This document shows, in pieces, positions 8,569 to 20,060 of a stretch of DNA of 64,000 nt. The notes under the pieces were generated by a model. It searched no databases and had not been told where the DNA came from. It saw only the letters and a list, made by a program, of their open reading frames with translations. Each line of letters starts with the position of its first letter. Positions within the stretch are counted from its first letter, which is position 1. The position numbers were made by a program, and so were the translations under genes. The DNA comes from Hyaloraphidium curvatum (lineage: Eukaryota > Monoblepharomycota > Hyaloraphidiomycetes > Hyaloraphidiales > Hyaloraphidiaceae). Location: NCBI GenBank assembly GCA_025558095.1, contig JAIVFI010000021.1, positions 248,001 through 312,000 of the forward strand, in the 5' to 3' direction.

Positions 8569-11500
8569 ATGGCCTTCCTGCGGACGCCCAAGGCCGACAG
8601 CGACCTCCTCCGCTCGCTGTCGCTCGAGGACCAGTCCGAGGCCCCCGCCGTGGGCGATGCCGCGCGACCGGAGCCTTCCCCCGCGGTGCCGCCGGCCTCC
8701 GCGCCGGGCCCCTCCGTACCTCGCCCCGCGCCCTCGAAACCCGCCGAACCGCCCCAGCGGGAATGGGCGCACGTGGTCAAGCTCGACGAGGACCCGCCCG
8801 ACTACTCCGAGACGGTGACCAACGCGATGGAGTTCCCCTTCTCGCTGGACCCGTTCCAGCGCCAGGCCGTGTACCGCCTGGAGCGGCACGAGTCGGTGTT
8901 CGTGGCCGCGCACACGTCGGCGGGCAAAACGGTGGTGGCGGACTACGCGATCGCGCTGTCGAGGAAGCACACGACGAGGTCGGCGGGCCCGTGCGGCGCG
9001 GGGAACGCAGCCTGACGTCCCGGGGCGCCAGATCCATCTACACCTCCCCCATAAAAGCCCTTTCCAACCAGAAATTCCGCGACTTCCGGGAGACTTTTGG
9101 CGACGAGTCCGTCGGCATCCTCACCGGCGACGTGCAGATCCGCCCCGAGGCCCCCTGCCTGGTCATGACGACGGAGATTTTGCGGTCGATGCTGTACCGC
9201 GGCGCGGACCTCATCCGGGACGTCGAGTTTGTCGTCTTTGACGAGGTGCACTACATCAACGACATCGAGGTGGGTTTTCGTGGCGCCTGCCCCCCTGCTG
9301 GCCTGACCTCGGCCGGCGCGTCGTGCAGCGCGGCGTGGTCTGGGAGGAGGTCATCATCATGCTCCCCGCCCACATCACCCTCATCCTCCTGTCCGCGACC
9401 GTTCCCAACACCAAAGAGTTTGCCGACTGGGTCGGCCGGACGAAGGAGAAGGACATCTACGTCATCACCACCCCCCGGCGCCCCGTCCCGCTGGAGCACA
9501 GCCTCTTCGTCTCGCGCGCCGGCACGGCGGGGCAGGGAGAGCTGTTCATGGTTGTGGACGCGCAGAAGAACTTCAGCTCCCCGAACTGGAAGAAGGCCTA
9601 CGACGCGGCGTCGGGTGCCAAGAAGGAGGCCGAGAAGCGGGAGCGGCTGGCCAACGAGCAGCGCGGGCGGGGCGGGTACGCGACCCGCGGGGTGCAGGCG
9701 CGTCCCGGGGGCGCGCCGTCGAGGTCGGGCCCGGCGTCGAGCGTGGACAAGAACACCTACACGCACCTCATCTCCCTGTTGCGGAAGAAGGACCTGCTCC
9801 CCGCGGTGGTCTTCACCTTCTCCAAGCGCAAGTGCGAGGAGTACGCAGAGAACCTCTCCAACACGGACCTGACCGTCGGCGCGGCCGAGAAATCCGAGGT
9901 CCACCTCTTCATCGAAAAGTCGCTGGCCAAGCTCTCGGACGCGGACCGGCAGCTCCCCCAGATCCTCCGCATGCGCGGGCTGCTGTCGCGCGGGATCGCG
10001 GTGCACCACGGCGGCCTGCTCCCGCTCATGAAGGAGATCGTCGAGATCCTCTTTGCGCGCGGCCTGGTGCGCGTGCTGTTCGCCACCGAGACGTTTGCGA
10101 TGGGGGTCAACATGCCCGCGAGGACGGTGGTCTTTTCCAGCGTGCGCAAGCACGACGGGCGCTCCTTCCGCGACCTGCTCCCGGGCGAGTACACGCAGAT
10201 GGCCGGTCGGGCGGGGCGGCGCGGGCTCGACACGGCGGGGACGGTGATCATCGCGTGCAACGACCAGATACCCGAGGTGGGCCACCACCGCCTCTCTGCG
10301 GTGCGGGCATGGCTGACGGAGCGCGCGGCGGCAGAGCACGGACCTGCAGAACATGATCCTGGGCCAGCCGACCAAGCTCGAGTCGCAGTTCCGGCTCACG
10401 TACGGCATGATCCTCAACCTGCTGCGGATCGAGTCGATGAAGGTCGAGGACATGATCAAGCAGAGCTTCTTCGAGAACGCGATGCAGAAGTGGGTCCCCC
10501 CTTTGCCGCCCTCCTCGTTTCCGCTCACGGGGACGCCGCGGAAAGGGCCCTGCCGGCGCAACGCCTCCGATTCGAGGAGCTCTCCGTGGCCGTCGGCGAG
10601 CTGCCCCCACTCTCGTGCGCCATCTGCGAGTCCGACCTCGCGCGGTTCCACGCGGCGTCCAAGGAGTGCGAGCGCGACTGGGCGCGGCTGCGGGACGGGT
10701 GGATCCTCAAGAACCCCCTTGGGACCAAGGCGCTCGTCCCCGGCAGGGTGCTGGTGCTGTCGTCGCCGCAGGCGCCCCCGAACACGGTGGCTGTGTTGGT
10801 GAAGAGGGACGGGGAAGCGGCGGTGGTGCTGGCGCTGTGGGACCGCGCGTGGCACCCGCCGACGCCGGAGGCGCCGGGGCTGCTGGCGGCTTCGCTGCCC
10901 GCGAACCGGGTGCACGTGCCGGCGGAGCGGGATCCGCCCGAGGGCAAGCTGCTCACGGTCCCGCAGACCGAGATCGCGTGCATAACCTCGGCGACAGTCA
11001 AACCCGACTTTGATGCGTTGGCGGCGAACAAGCCCGCCGAGGTCGCCAAGGCCGCGGGCACGCTGCTGCAGCAGGCCGAGGCGACCAACCGCGGGCCTGC
11101 GATCGCCGAGGTGGACTTTGCAAAGATCAAGGACCTGGATTTCCAGCTGCTGTACGGGGACAGGCGGAGCACGATCAAGGGGCTGGCGAGGTACAAGTGC
11201 ATGCAGTGCCCCGACCTCCTCGAGCACGTGAGTCCCTCGCTCCCCTTCTCGGGCGGCGTACCGTGCTGACCGCTCTTCCCCTCCGGGGACGCAGTTCGCG
11301 ATCGTGGACCGGCAGGAGCTCTACCACGCGCAGCTCTCCCAGCTGGCGCACGAGCTCTCGGACGGCAACCTCGCCCTCCTGCCGGACTACCACCAGCGGA
11401 TCGAGGTGCTCCGGCGGAAGGAGTACATCGCCGAGGACGGCACGGTGGGGCTCAAGGGGAGGGTGGCGTGCGAGGTGGGTCCCGGTCGGCGGGCGGAGAG

Positions 11501-12023
11501 GGACGGGTCCTGATCTGTGGAGCAGATCAACACGGCCGACGCGCTGGCGCTCACGGAGCTCGTGCTGGACAACTTCTTCGCCGACTTCGAGCCCGCCGAG
11601 GCGGTCGCGCTGCTTTCGGCTTTCGTCTTCCAGGAGAAATCCGACAGCGAGCCGCAGCTGACGCCCAAGCTCGCCGAGGGCGTGCAGCGGATGAAGGCCA
11701 ACAGCCAGCGGCTCGGGGAGCTGCAAAAGTCGTGCGGCCTCGACATCAGCGTCGAGGACTATTTGAAGGAAACGCTCAACTTTGGCCTGGTGGAGGTGGT
11801 GTACGAGTGGGCGCGCGCGGTGCCGTTCAAGGACGTGGTGGAGCTCACGGACGTGCTCGAGGGGACCATCGTGCGGACCATCGTGCGGCTGGACGAGACG
11901 TGCAGGGAGGTGCAGGGGGCCGCCAAGGCGGTGGGCGACGCGGGGCTGGTGGCAAAGATGGAGGCGGCGTCGGCGTCGATACGGAGGGACGTGGTGTTTG
12001 CGACCTCGCTGTACTTTGGCTAG
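8569..12023 (+). CDS. SKI2: SKI2-type RNA helicase (Ski complex, cytoplasmic exosome cofactor)
   Basis: Seven exons (8569-8978, 9032-9269, 9329-10276, 10335-10489, 10546-11227, 11295-11474, 11526-12023) encode 1036 residues. Introns are 51-67 nt. The DExH core is complete: AHTSAGKT at about 114-121, [20 protein letters not shown] at 207-210, SAT near 238, and [10 protein letters not shown] near 505. The sequence [13 protein letters not shown] and the final [12 protein letters not shown] favour SKI2 over its nuclear paralogue MTR4. A linker rich in Arg/Gly replaces most of the arch-like insertion. The C-terminal DSHCT domain spans roughly residues 860-1036. SKI2 unwinds mRNA and threads it into the cytoplasmic exosome during 3'-5' decay. 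The N-terminal arm (about 80 residues before the core) is short compared with animal SKIV2L. Confidence 0.95.
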
Positions 12024-12136
12024 ACGCGGGGCGCACAATGGAATGCCCGGGCTCTTTGTCAAGACCGCCCGCGGTGCTTCCAAGCCTTCCAAGAACCCCA
12101 TCCTCGCCTCTCTCCCGGTCCTCTCCCCTGTCCCGG

Positions 12137-13030
12137 CTAAGTCGCGGAAAACGCGTCCCTCCGGGACGGATCCCCGTTCGGCACCGGCGTCCCCGCGCGG
12201 TACTTTTCCCCCTTCCCCATGCCCGAATGGTGCTTGCAGTACGGCCCGTGGACGTGCTCCTTTTCCCTCTCCGCCCTCGGCATGCGCGCCGGGGCGCCCC
12301 TGGGCGCGGCCGGGTCCGCGGGGGGTTCGGGGGCGGCGCGCGCGGTCCTCGCGTAGGGTCGGAGACCAAAGCACTGCTCGAGGATGCAGAAGAAGCACAC
12401 CCAGTCGTCCGGCAGCGCGCCCGGGCGGACGGGGTTGCCGAGGTCGTCGAAGGCGTCGGCGCCGCCGAGGTCCCTGAACCTTGCCCTGCGCTGCGCCCTT
12501 GACGCGCGCGGCAGCACGACCTGCCTCAAGAAGAGGTCCACCTTGGAGGGCGGCGGGGCGTCCCTCCTGCGCGGCGGCGGGGGGGCGGGGGTGCCGGGGG
12601 GCGGCGGCGCGCGCGGCGCGGGCAGCGGCGCGATCTTGCGCGACGCGATGTGCGGCGGCAGCGGGCGGTCTGTGCGGCGCTCCGCGCGGCGGCGGTCGAG
12701 CGCGGTCTCGACGGCGAGCTCCGGCAGCTCGGCGAGGCAGTGCGGGCGGAAGGGTGTGTGCTCCCCGCCGAGCCCCCCAACACCCCCCCCTTGCGGCAGT
12801 GCGGATGTCGGCACGTCCAGCAGCGCGCCGCCCAGCCGCGCGACGAGCGCCTTTGCCGGCGGCGGTGGCCGCGCCGCGCCCGCGACCGCCGGGAACGCGA
12901 ACGGCGGCGGCGCGCCAAACAGGAACGGCGGCGGCGGCGACCGCGCGGCAGGCGCAGGCGTCACAGGCAGCTCGAAGGTGATGCCGCGCACGAGCGCCTC
13001 CCACGGCGGAGCCGGCGCCGGGGACTCCAT
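12137..13030 (-). CDS. Pro-rich orphan with Cys/His cluster near the C-terminus
   Basis: A single exon starts at the ATG at 13030 (MESPAPAPPWEALVRGITFE) and gives 297 residues. The first two thirds are Pro/Arg-rich and low complexity. Around residues 175-215 a folded segment appears (FLRQVVLPRASRAQRRARF). It is followed by the cysteine motif CFFCILEQC and, about 50 residues later, HVHGPYCKHH. These Cys and His residues could bind a metal in a CxxC...HxH-CxxH arrangement. The family is unknown. The CFFCILE segment is reminiscent of CFLCLVE in the orphan at 777-1406. It is convergent with SKI2, with 113 bp between stops. Confidence 0.5.
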   Translation of the reverse strand: MESPAPAPPWEALVRGITFELPVTPAPAARSPPPPFLFGAPPPFAFPAVAGAARPPPPAKALVARLGGALLDVPTSALPQGGGVGGLGGEHTPFRPHCLAELPELAVETALDRRRAERRTDRPLPPHIASRKIAPLPAPRAPPPPGTPAPPPPRRRDAPPPSKVDLFLRQVVLPRASRAQRRARFRDLGGADAFDDLGNPVRPGALPDDWVCFFCILEQCFGLRPYARTARAAPEPPADPAAPRGAPARMPRAEREKEHVHGPYCKHHSGMGKGEKYRAGTPVPNGDPSRRDAFSAT

Positions 13031-14249
13031 CGCGCGGGTTTGTTGGCGGCAGTGGCAGAGTGACAGATCGATCACGCGCTCCCCGGCCCGCCGAATCCCA
13101 ACGCGATCGCCGGCCAGAGGCACCGGCACGGCAGGGCAGTTGCACTCGATGTGGTTAGTCGGTTCCGGCGCTGGGCGGCGCGGGATGGCGCTGGCGGGAC
13201 CGGGACGGGCACCTGGCCCACCGGGAGCGGACCGTCGCGCTCCTCAGCGAGTACGCCGATGTCATCCCCGCATTCTCCGCCATCCTGGCCGGCACCCTTC
13301 TACGCCGCTATGCTGGGCCGTGATCGGCGCTCCCCCGTGGAGCGGACCCCCTCCCGGCCCGGGCGCGCGCTAACCTCCCGCGTCGGGCGGACCCGGTCCA
13401 CCGGCCCGAGATCCGGGAGCACAAACTGTCCCACGAAACGTGAGATCCGCAAGATCCAGTTTGCCAGGGTGCCGTAAGTGCGGGAGATCCGGCTCGCCAG
13501 GGAGCGCGGAATAGCTCCTGCACTACAAAGTTACTAGAGCTCGTGTGAACCGTATCCGCCGGATCTTGCATAGGGGCAGATGGGCGACCGCGGAGGTTAA
13601 AGCGGGCGCCGCAGGCCCGGGCCGCGGCCGCATTTTTCAGGGGCCACATGGGCCGGACGCCGAACGGCGTCAGGCGCTGGAAGCGCGCGCCTCCTTGGCC
13701 GTGCGGGAAGCTTCGTGCAGTGACGCTGTTGGCTAGTCTCTGTGCACGGTAGTTCGATGTTGCGTTGGTTTCCCGAGCTCGAATGGGCGGCCTGATTGAT
13801 GCCGCCACGGGCTTTCCCGCCCGTCCCGGCCGATCGGCAGCCGATTGCCGCGAAGCGCCCCGAATCGGAGCACGTCGTCGCCGCCGAACGCGTCGCCCAG
13901 CCTCCAAGGTTATTGCGGCCTTGTCGGACTCGATAATCCGGGCTGCGCGGGGCATCGGTGTCGTTCCGCTTGGGGTCCCGCATGCGGCCGCACGGCCTCG
14001 CACCGGGTCTGCGCAAAAGCTCCCTCCTTCGACCCGCCGTGCATGTCCTAATAATCATCCATGGTGATCTCCTGAGTAAGATCGGAGACCGCGGGGAAGG
14101 CCGACCGTCAGCATTGCCGTTTGCGGGAAGTTCGGGCCCTTCTTTGGCGTCGGCTGGCGGTCCACGCCCGCCCCTCATTTCCGCCCTCGCGGCATTGCCC
14201 GCCCCGGCCGACCCGCGTGCGGCCGCGCCTCGGCGGCCGCGGCCCCGCC
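13031..14249. other. Long intergenic region, one possible exon relic
   Basis: No complete gene was found in these 1.2 kb. One short stretch, about 13161-13323 on the plus strand, has gene-like codon choice and would read SVPALGG..HLAHRERTVALLSEYADV to a stop at 13321-13323. It is preceded by a TTAG acceptor-like sequence. I found no upstream exon, so it is probably the leftover 3' end of a lost gene. Confidence 0.35.
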
Positions 14250-15101
14250 ATGTTCCGCCCGCCCGCCCCCGCGCCCCGCGTGCTCTCGCTGCTCCTCCTC
14301 CTCTCCGCGGCGCTCCTTTCCGGGCAGCGCTTCGCCGCACCGCCCGCCGACGCCCCGCCCCCCGTCCCCGCATGCGCCCCTACGCTGCCCCGCCCCTTCG
14401 TCTTCCTCCACATCGAGAAGTGCGGCGGCTCCACCGTCCGCGCGCAGCTAGCGTCGTACGCCGCAAAGAACGGCGTTCTGGCCTACATCCCCTGCTTCTT
14501 CGGGGTGCCCTGCACCAGCCGCCTGGACCAGCTGACCGTGGAGGAGCTCGTGGGGGGCGCGAGGATATGGGCGAACCACCACGAGTTCTGGCGGATGGAA
14601 AGGCTGCTGGGCCCGGGGGCGGAGTTCGACTGCTTCGCGCTGCTCCGCGACCCGGACGAACGGACCGTGTCGCATTTCCTCTTCTTCGAGGACCTCTCGC
14701 GCTTCGCCAACATGTCCGACGCGCGGTTCGCCGCCGAGCTGGACTCGGGAATCTTCCCCCCCGAATCGGGCAACCTCCTGACGATGAAGCTGCACCGCAC
14801 CGAGGTGCCCTGGGAGGTCCGCAACGCGACACTGGCCAAGGAAACGCTCGACCGGTGCGCCGTGGGCATCCGAGAGCGGTGGAACGAGACGATGCTGGTG
14901 CTGGGGCAGCGCTTCCCGTGGCTGCGGCCGCACGTCTCGCACGCTGTGGAGAACGCGCAGGCCTATTCCGGGGAGAAGAAGCGGCTCGCAAGGGTGCTGA
15001 TGGACAAGATAAAGGAGAGAAACATGAACGCGGTCGACAGGGAGGTGTACGAGTACGCCGTGGGGAGGTTCGAGCAACAGCTAAAGGAGCTTGGCCGATG
15101 A
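14250..15101 (+). CDS. Golgi-type carbohydrate sulfotransferase
   Basis: A single exon of 283 residues starts at the ATG at 14250. Residues 8-24 form a hydrophobic signal-anchor, giving a type II membrane topology. Two PAPS-binding elements are visible. The 5'-phosphosulfate loop is HIEKCGGST at 54-62 (family form HxxKxGGT). The 3'-phosphate loop is LRDPDERTVSHF at about 133-144, with the expected Arg and Ser. The short spacing and Cys-rich middle part resemble the 2-O/uronosyl-like sulfotransferases. The enzyme should transfer sulfate from PAPS to a glycan in the Golgi lumen; the acceptor cannot be read from sequence. It ends 187 bp before the stop of SND1, which is transcribed towards it. 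Confidence 0.85.
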   Translation: MFRPPAPAPRVLSLLLLLSAALLSGQRFAAPPADAPPPVPACAPTLPRPFVFLHIEKCGGSTVRAQLASYAAKNGVLAYIPCFFGVPCTSRLDQLTVEELVGGARIWANHHEFWRMERLLGPGAEFDCFALLRDPDERTVSHFLFFEDLSRFANMSDARFAAELDSGIFPPESGNLLTMKLHRTEVPWEVRNATLAKETLDRCAVGIRERWNETMLVLGQRFPWLRPHVSHAVENAQAYSGEKKRLARVLMDKIKERNMNAVDREVYEYAVGRFEQQLKELGR

Positions 15102-15288
15102 TCGGAGCTCGGCCTGGGGTTGGGGCCAATGTACGAACTTGTAGGGGCAAAGAAGGGGTCGCGACGGACTGGGATCTTTCGCATGGGCTTTGTCTGGAAT
15201 CAATCTGCGCACTGGGTGATGCCGACGACGGCTTTTTCTCCCTCGGGTTCACGATCGGTACACGATCGCCTGGTCCGCTTTCCCGCGC

Positions 15289-18200
15289 TCAGAGCGCCTC
15301 GTCGTCGCCAAACGCGTCGCCGAACCGCCACAGGTTCCTGCGCCCCTTGCGCGCCTCCTCCTGCGCCTCGTCCAGCACCTCGAGCTCCGACTTGGGCCCG
15401 CCGCCGTTCCACGCCGCCTGGCCCGCCTTGGCAGCCTGCTGCTGCTTGCGCCGCTCCTCCTGCAGCAACGGACGGTCAGATGCCGGCAAGATGCCGTCCC
15501 TGCCGAACCACGAACCTGAAGGCGCCGGTTGGCATCCTTGCTCAGCGTCCCCAGCCCCTCGCGGAGCACCTCGGCATTGACGCTCTTCTTTACCGCCGCG
15601 TCCAGCGGCGCCCCCGCCGACTTGACCCGCGCAGGGTCGTACAGCACCACCTCGTGCACCTTGGCCCCCGGCCGGCCGAACGCCACGGCAGCGAGCTCCT
15701 TGCCCTCGGTCTGCGAGCGGAACAGGTCGTACGCGTCCTCGCCGTAGTCCTCGTCCGGCCCCGGGACGCGGATGAAGGCGAGGCGGCACTCGCGCGCCAT
15801 GGCGGCGCGCGAGGAGAGGTCCGCGGGGAGCTTGCGGACCGTGGCGGGCGAGACGGGAAGCTCCTCGGCGTTGCCAAAGTCGACGTAGAGCAGGCTGACG
15901 GTCTTGCCGGGGTTGACCTTGCGCACCCTGGCGCGGTACCTGCGGAGCGCGCGTCAGCGATCGCCGGTCCTGTCCACGCAAAGTGCCACCCACCACTGCC
16001 CGTCGCCCGAGAACTTGGCCGCCACCAGATCCCCCGCCCTCGGCATCCACGCCGCCGCCACCCCCTCGGCCTCCTCGGCGCACGCCACCTTGAGCTTCCC
16101 CATGAGCTCGTTCAGCTCGCGCTCGTAGTCGCCCTCGACGACCTGGCAGAAGAACTCGGAGCCCGAGACGATCTCGCTGACCACCACGCGGGGCCAGCGG
16201 TGCTGCTCCAGCTCGCCGCCGGCGGGGTCGGCGGGCTCCTCTTCGTCGAGCGCGCCCTCGAGGCTCCAGATGCCGGCCTTGGCGGCCTTGGCGGCTTTTT
16301 CGGCGTCGAAGTACTCGCGCGCGTGCGTGCTCTGGTTGGCAGAGTACTCGTTGACTGGAACCGGGCGAGCAGTCAGAGCAAGCAGAGCACCCTCGGCACA
16401 GCAAAACGCACCGGAAGCAAGACCCTCGCGCAGCAGCGCCACGCCGATGTTGAGCGCCGGCTCGCCCGACTTGGGGTCCGCGGGCGGCACCTTGAGCACG
16501 CCGATGAACCCGCCGACCTTGTCTGTGCCCTCGACCTCGATCTCGACGTCGCGCTGCAGGCACCTCCGCGAGACGAACTCTAGCGCCTCCTTGCCGAACG
16601 GCTCGGTCTTTTCCGTCGTCCCGGCGCGGGCCACCCGTGGGGCGCGGATGCCCCCCAGCACGAGCGTGAGCCGCGTCGACTCCTTGGGCACCAGGATGCG
16701 GAACCTCCCCGCGTTGGCCACGTGCTCCACCACGGCGGGGATGCTCTTGGACCTCGACAAGAAGGGGAGGAACTGCTTGGCCTTGGCCGCCGACTCGGAG
16801 GCGTCGCTCCAGCGGGTCTGTGGCGGCTCCTTGCCCCCGTGTGCGCCCTTGCCGGCCTCCTTGGCCTTGGCCTCGGCGACCAGCAGCGCGTCGTAGGCCG
16901 AGGACCGGTCCTCGTCGTCGCGACGGTGCCTGATCACGGTCGCGAGACCCCGCGCGACGAGCGCCTCGGCGACGTTGGTTGACCCGGCGGTGACGGTGGC
17001 CGCCTCGCGCTCCTCGGCGGGGCCGGCGCCCTCCTGGGGCTGCTTGGTGTAGTCCAGCTTGACGTGGACATTCTTGCCGATGAGCCGCGTGCGGAGGTAC
17101 TCCTTTGCCTCGGCCGCCCAACCAGTGGGCTCCCTCCCGCGGGCTTCCGGTCCCGGCGGCGGCGCGCCCTCGGGCCTCGGGATCCGCACGCTGGCCAGCC
17201 ACACCTTTCGCTCCTTGCCGTCCGGCCCCTCGACGATGATGCACTCGCCCGAGACCACGCGCAGGACCGTCCCCGAGAACTCGCCGCGGCTGGCACGGGG
17301 AACGTGGTCCTTCCAGATCCTGACGCGGCGCTCCTTGGCCTTGGCCTCGGCCTGTCGCAGCTTGGCCGGCTCCTTGGTCATGGCGATGGTCCAGTCCACG
17401 GTGCGCGCGAGGCCTTCGGAGACGAGGGCCTCGGCGATGTCGCCCCGCGGGTGGATCACCTCGCAAACGAGCACGCTGCCCTGAGGCGGCGCGCCGGCGA
17501 TGCGGACCTTGACGTCGCGCTGCAGCAGCCTGATCTCGAAAAACTGCTGCGCCTCCTCGCCGAAGGGCTCGACGAGGTCCTCCACGTTGGGCACGCCGCG
17601 GCGGAACGCGGGGCAGCGGATCCCGGCGAGCTGCACGGCGCAGACCTGGTACTCGCCCGGGCCCAGCTGCAGCGTCATCCGCGCCGTGGACCCGTCGCGG
17701 ACCTGCTCAATCACGGCATCGAGCTCCTTGCCCTTCCACGTGTCGGCAAACTCCTTTGCCGAAGGGAGCTCGTAGTTGACGGTGCGCCGGCCGGCCTCGG
17801 CGTCGCCCCACACGCCGAGCTTGGCTGCCTGCGCGGCGGCTTCGAGCTCCGCAAGCTTTTGCTGTTCCCTGGACGACCGGCGGCGCGGAATTAATTCCCC
17901 TGCCCCGTCCGCAAGAGCGCCATTGCGACCCACTCTGTCTTTGCCCTCGCGCCCTCGGCCCGCGTCTTGAGCCACCCCTGCTTGACCAGGATCCGCGCCA
18001 CCGACCGCTCGCCGTCGATCGCGGCCGCCGGCGCCAGCTCGATCCTGCCGAAGTCGCGTCCCGAGGGCACGGTGTACTCGACGGCGTACGCGACCTCGCG
18101 GCCCACGAGCAGCTTCCGCAGCTGCTCCCTGCACGCGTACGCGAACGGCTGCGGGCGGGGCGTCAGCGCGGGATGCGCCGGGCGCGCGCCGCCGCACCTC

Positions 18201-18338
18201 CTCGCGGCCGGGCTCCTTGGCGTTGCCGAGCCGCGGCGCGGTGACGCCGGCGAGCGACAGCAGCGCGCCGCCCTTGAGGACGACGGTGCTGCCGTCGAGC
18301 ACGCTGCGGATAAACGTCCGCTGCGGGGGCGCCGCCAT
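15289..18338 (-). CDS. SND1: Tudor staphylococcal nuclease (Tudor-SN, SND1)
   Basis: Seven exons (18338-18198, 18148-17934, 17868-16412, 16354-15994, 15939-15516, 15459-15289, with one long third exon) total 922 residues, close to the 910 of human SND1. Introns are 49-65 nt. Four complete SNase-like repeats come first, each with the FxRxVLDGST/VRDGSTARM-type opening and a closing Glu/Lys-rich helix. A Tudor domain follows (GDLVAAKFSGDGQWYRARV, then LLYVDFGN at about 741-748), then a partial fifth SNase repeat. Exons were fixed by reading through conserved blocks, for example the Tudor QWYRARV that is rebuilt across an intron at 15940-15993. In other eukaryotes this protein acts in stress granules, mRNA stability and decay of edited or small RNAs. 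By my count of the listed segments there are six exons and five introns placed plus the one at 15460-15515. Confidence 0.95.
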
Positions 18339-18455
18339 GATTGGCTTCGGGGACGCGAGGGGACGGGAAGGATCCCGCGGTGTTTGTTCAGCGGACCGAG
18401 CGGCGAGGCCGCCGAACTTGTCACTCGCGTGTCATTCCGGAGCTCGATTTCGCGA

Positions 18456-20060
18456 TCACTTGCTCCCGCCCACGTGCTGCGACCACACAGCGTACGGGAC
18501 GAACGGCCGCTGCTTGCCGCCCGTCCAGTTTCCCACGACCGGCATCCCGCCCCGCGCCGCCAGCGCCTCCGCGTACGCCTCCTCGATCGCCTCCCAGTCG
18601 AGCCCTTCCTGGAGCTCCGCCAGCCTCCTCCATATCTGGAGGATGTAGCACAATGTCGGACGGAGGGTCAGGTTCCTCGCAGCGAACCGCATGGCGCGCA
18701 GCGCGATCCTTCGCGCGAGGCCGTCCCGGCGCCGGAGGAACGAGACGGCCTCATGGAGCCTCCAGCTCGCAGAGGGAACGAAGTGCACCCAGGGCTTGAG
18801 CAGGGCATAGTAGTGTTCTCGATAGACGTTGTCCGACGGCAGCATGGGCGTCATGCCGGACGAAAGCACCATGAAGAAGCGGAAGGCCGCGGCGAAGCCG
18901 TCCACGTTGACGGCGTACCGGAATCTGTTTGCCTGGTCCTCAAGCGAGATGAAGGACGAGTTCCTGCAGTACTTGTGGAGGATGTGCTGCTTCATTTCGT
19001 CGCTGAAGATGTCGACGGCCATCCCCGGGTCGGCGAGGTCGCACGAGGCATCAACCAAGTCGGGATACGTGGAGCCCTGATGCAACACGCTGACCCGGAT
19101 CTGCTGCAGCGGCACGATGCCGTTGGGCCCAAAGTCGTACCCAGTCATGCCCCCCCGCCAGACCGCCTTGGCCTGCCTCTTTTCCCAAGGCTCGGTGCCG
19201 ACCCACGTGTTCGCATCCCGCTTCCTCCCGAGGTCGATGACAAAGTTGAAGTTTGGGAGGAGGATGTCCTTCAGCCCGGCCGCCTTGGAGGCGACGGTGA
19301 TGGGGTACGTCGGCGCGAGCGACGATGCCCCGTCCACGCATTCGAAAAGGATTCTCACGTCCGGCAGCGCGATTCCCGACGCGTTTGCCATGTCGATTAT
19401 GCGCTGCAGCAGCGGCAGGTACTTTGGCCCTGCTTGCACGCCGCGAGTGCATTTAAAGCAGTTGCGGACGGACAGCTCGTTGCCGACGACTCGGAAAAGG
19501 TCAATGTCCGCGTTCTCCTTCATCACTTCCCGGAACAGGGTTTGTCGCAAGGTCCGCTCGTGGCTCGCATAGTTGATCCAGGCGCCGAACTCGCTGTCGG
19601 CGTGCCGTCCCCCTTCGAAGTCCGAGCCCCGGCACAGGAACGACTCGAGGTCGTCCGCCGAGGCCGCCTTTCCGGGCGTCTGGCCCGTGATATTCCCGTA
19701 CAGAGCAGGCTCGTCGAAACCGAACGCCAGGGTCGCGTTCCGTAACAATGTCCGCAGGAGTTCGTACTCCTCGGAATCCGCGGCCGTCCACTCGCTGTCC
19801 GGGTATCCGTCCTCCGCGAGGGGGTCGGGAGCCACGTCCGGTATCGCAGCCGTTGCCGCCGATGGGCATGTTTCGTTCCCCGCGTCCCCGACGAGCGCGT
19901 CTGTGGCGAGTTGGACCTCGGTCCCGCCGGAGCGTCCCCTCTCCACGGCGTCCGAGGCCGGCCGGAGCAGCACGGCGGCATTCCACGCAAAGAACCAGGC
20001 AAACCCCGCGGCAAGGAAAACATAGTAGATTGGTATTCGCTCTCGGCAGGGCAGCCGCAT
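18456..20060 (-). CDS. GT90 (CAP10/POGLUT-like) glycosyltransferase, gene 1
   Basis: A single exon of 534 residues starts at the ATG at 20060. Residues 9-33 form a membrane anchor (IPIYYVFLAAGFAWFFAW), so the enzyme is a type II Golgi/ER protein. The C-terminal half has GT90/CAP10 hallmarks: WEKRQAKAVWRGGMTGYDF, the block RYAVNVDGFAAAFRFFMVL, a Ser-Gly-Met stretch (LSSGMTPMLPSD), and HYYALLKPWVHFVP. Several N-x-S/T sites suit a luminal protein. GT90 enzymes transfer xylose or glucose to proteins or capsule polysaccharides; the substrate here is unknown. The start lies only 59 bp from the CWC27 start on the other strand, so the two promoters must overlap. It has no introns, unlike most housekeeping genes here. 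Confidence 0.85.
   Translation of the reverse strand: MRLPCRERIPIYYVFLAAGFAWFFAWNAAVLLRPASDAVERGRSGGTEVQLATDALVGDAGNETCPSAATAAIPDVAPDPLAEDGYPDSEWTAADSEEYELLRTLLRNATLAFGFDEPALYGNITGQTPGKAASADDLESFLCRGSDFEGGRHADSEFGAWINYASHERTLRQTLFREVMKENADIDLFRVVGNELSVRNCFKCTRGVQAGPKYLPLLQRIIDMANASGIALPDVRILFECVDGASSLAPTYPITVASKAAGLKDILLPNFNFVIDLGRKRDANTWVGTEPWEKRQAKAVWRGGMTGYDFGPNGIVPLQQIRVSVLHQGSTYPDLVDASCDLADPGMAVDIFSDEMKQHILHKYCRNSSFISLEDQANRFRYAVNVDGFAAAFRFFMVLSSGMTPMLPSDNVYREHYYALLKPWVHFVPSASWRLHEAVSFLRRRDGLARRIALRAMRFAARNLTLRPTLCYILQIWRRLAELQEGLDWEAIEEAYAEALAARGGMPVVGNWTGGKQRPFVPYAVWSQHVGGSK

Noticed and set aside
8569-12023. MTR4 as the identity of the helicase
   Set aside because: The arch-like insertion is reduced and sequences such as [18 protein letters not shown] and the C-terminal VVFATSLYF fit SKI2 better.
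15289-18338. Seven-exon count for SND1
   Set aside because: On checking the junctions there are six introns only if 15460-15515, 15940-15993, 16355-16411, 17869-17933 and 18149-18197 are counted with none further, which makes five introns and six exons. The listed exon coordinates, which sum to 922 codons plus stop, should be used.
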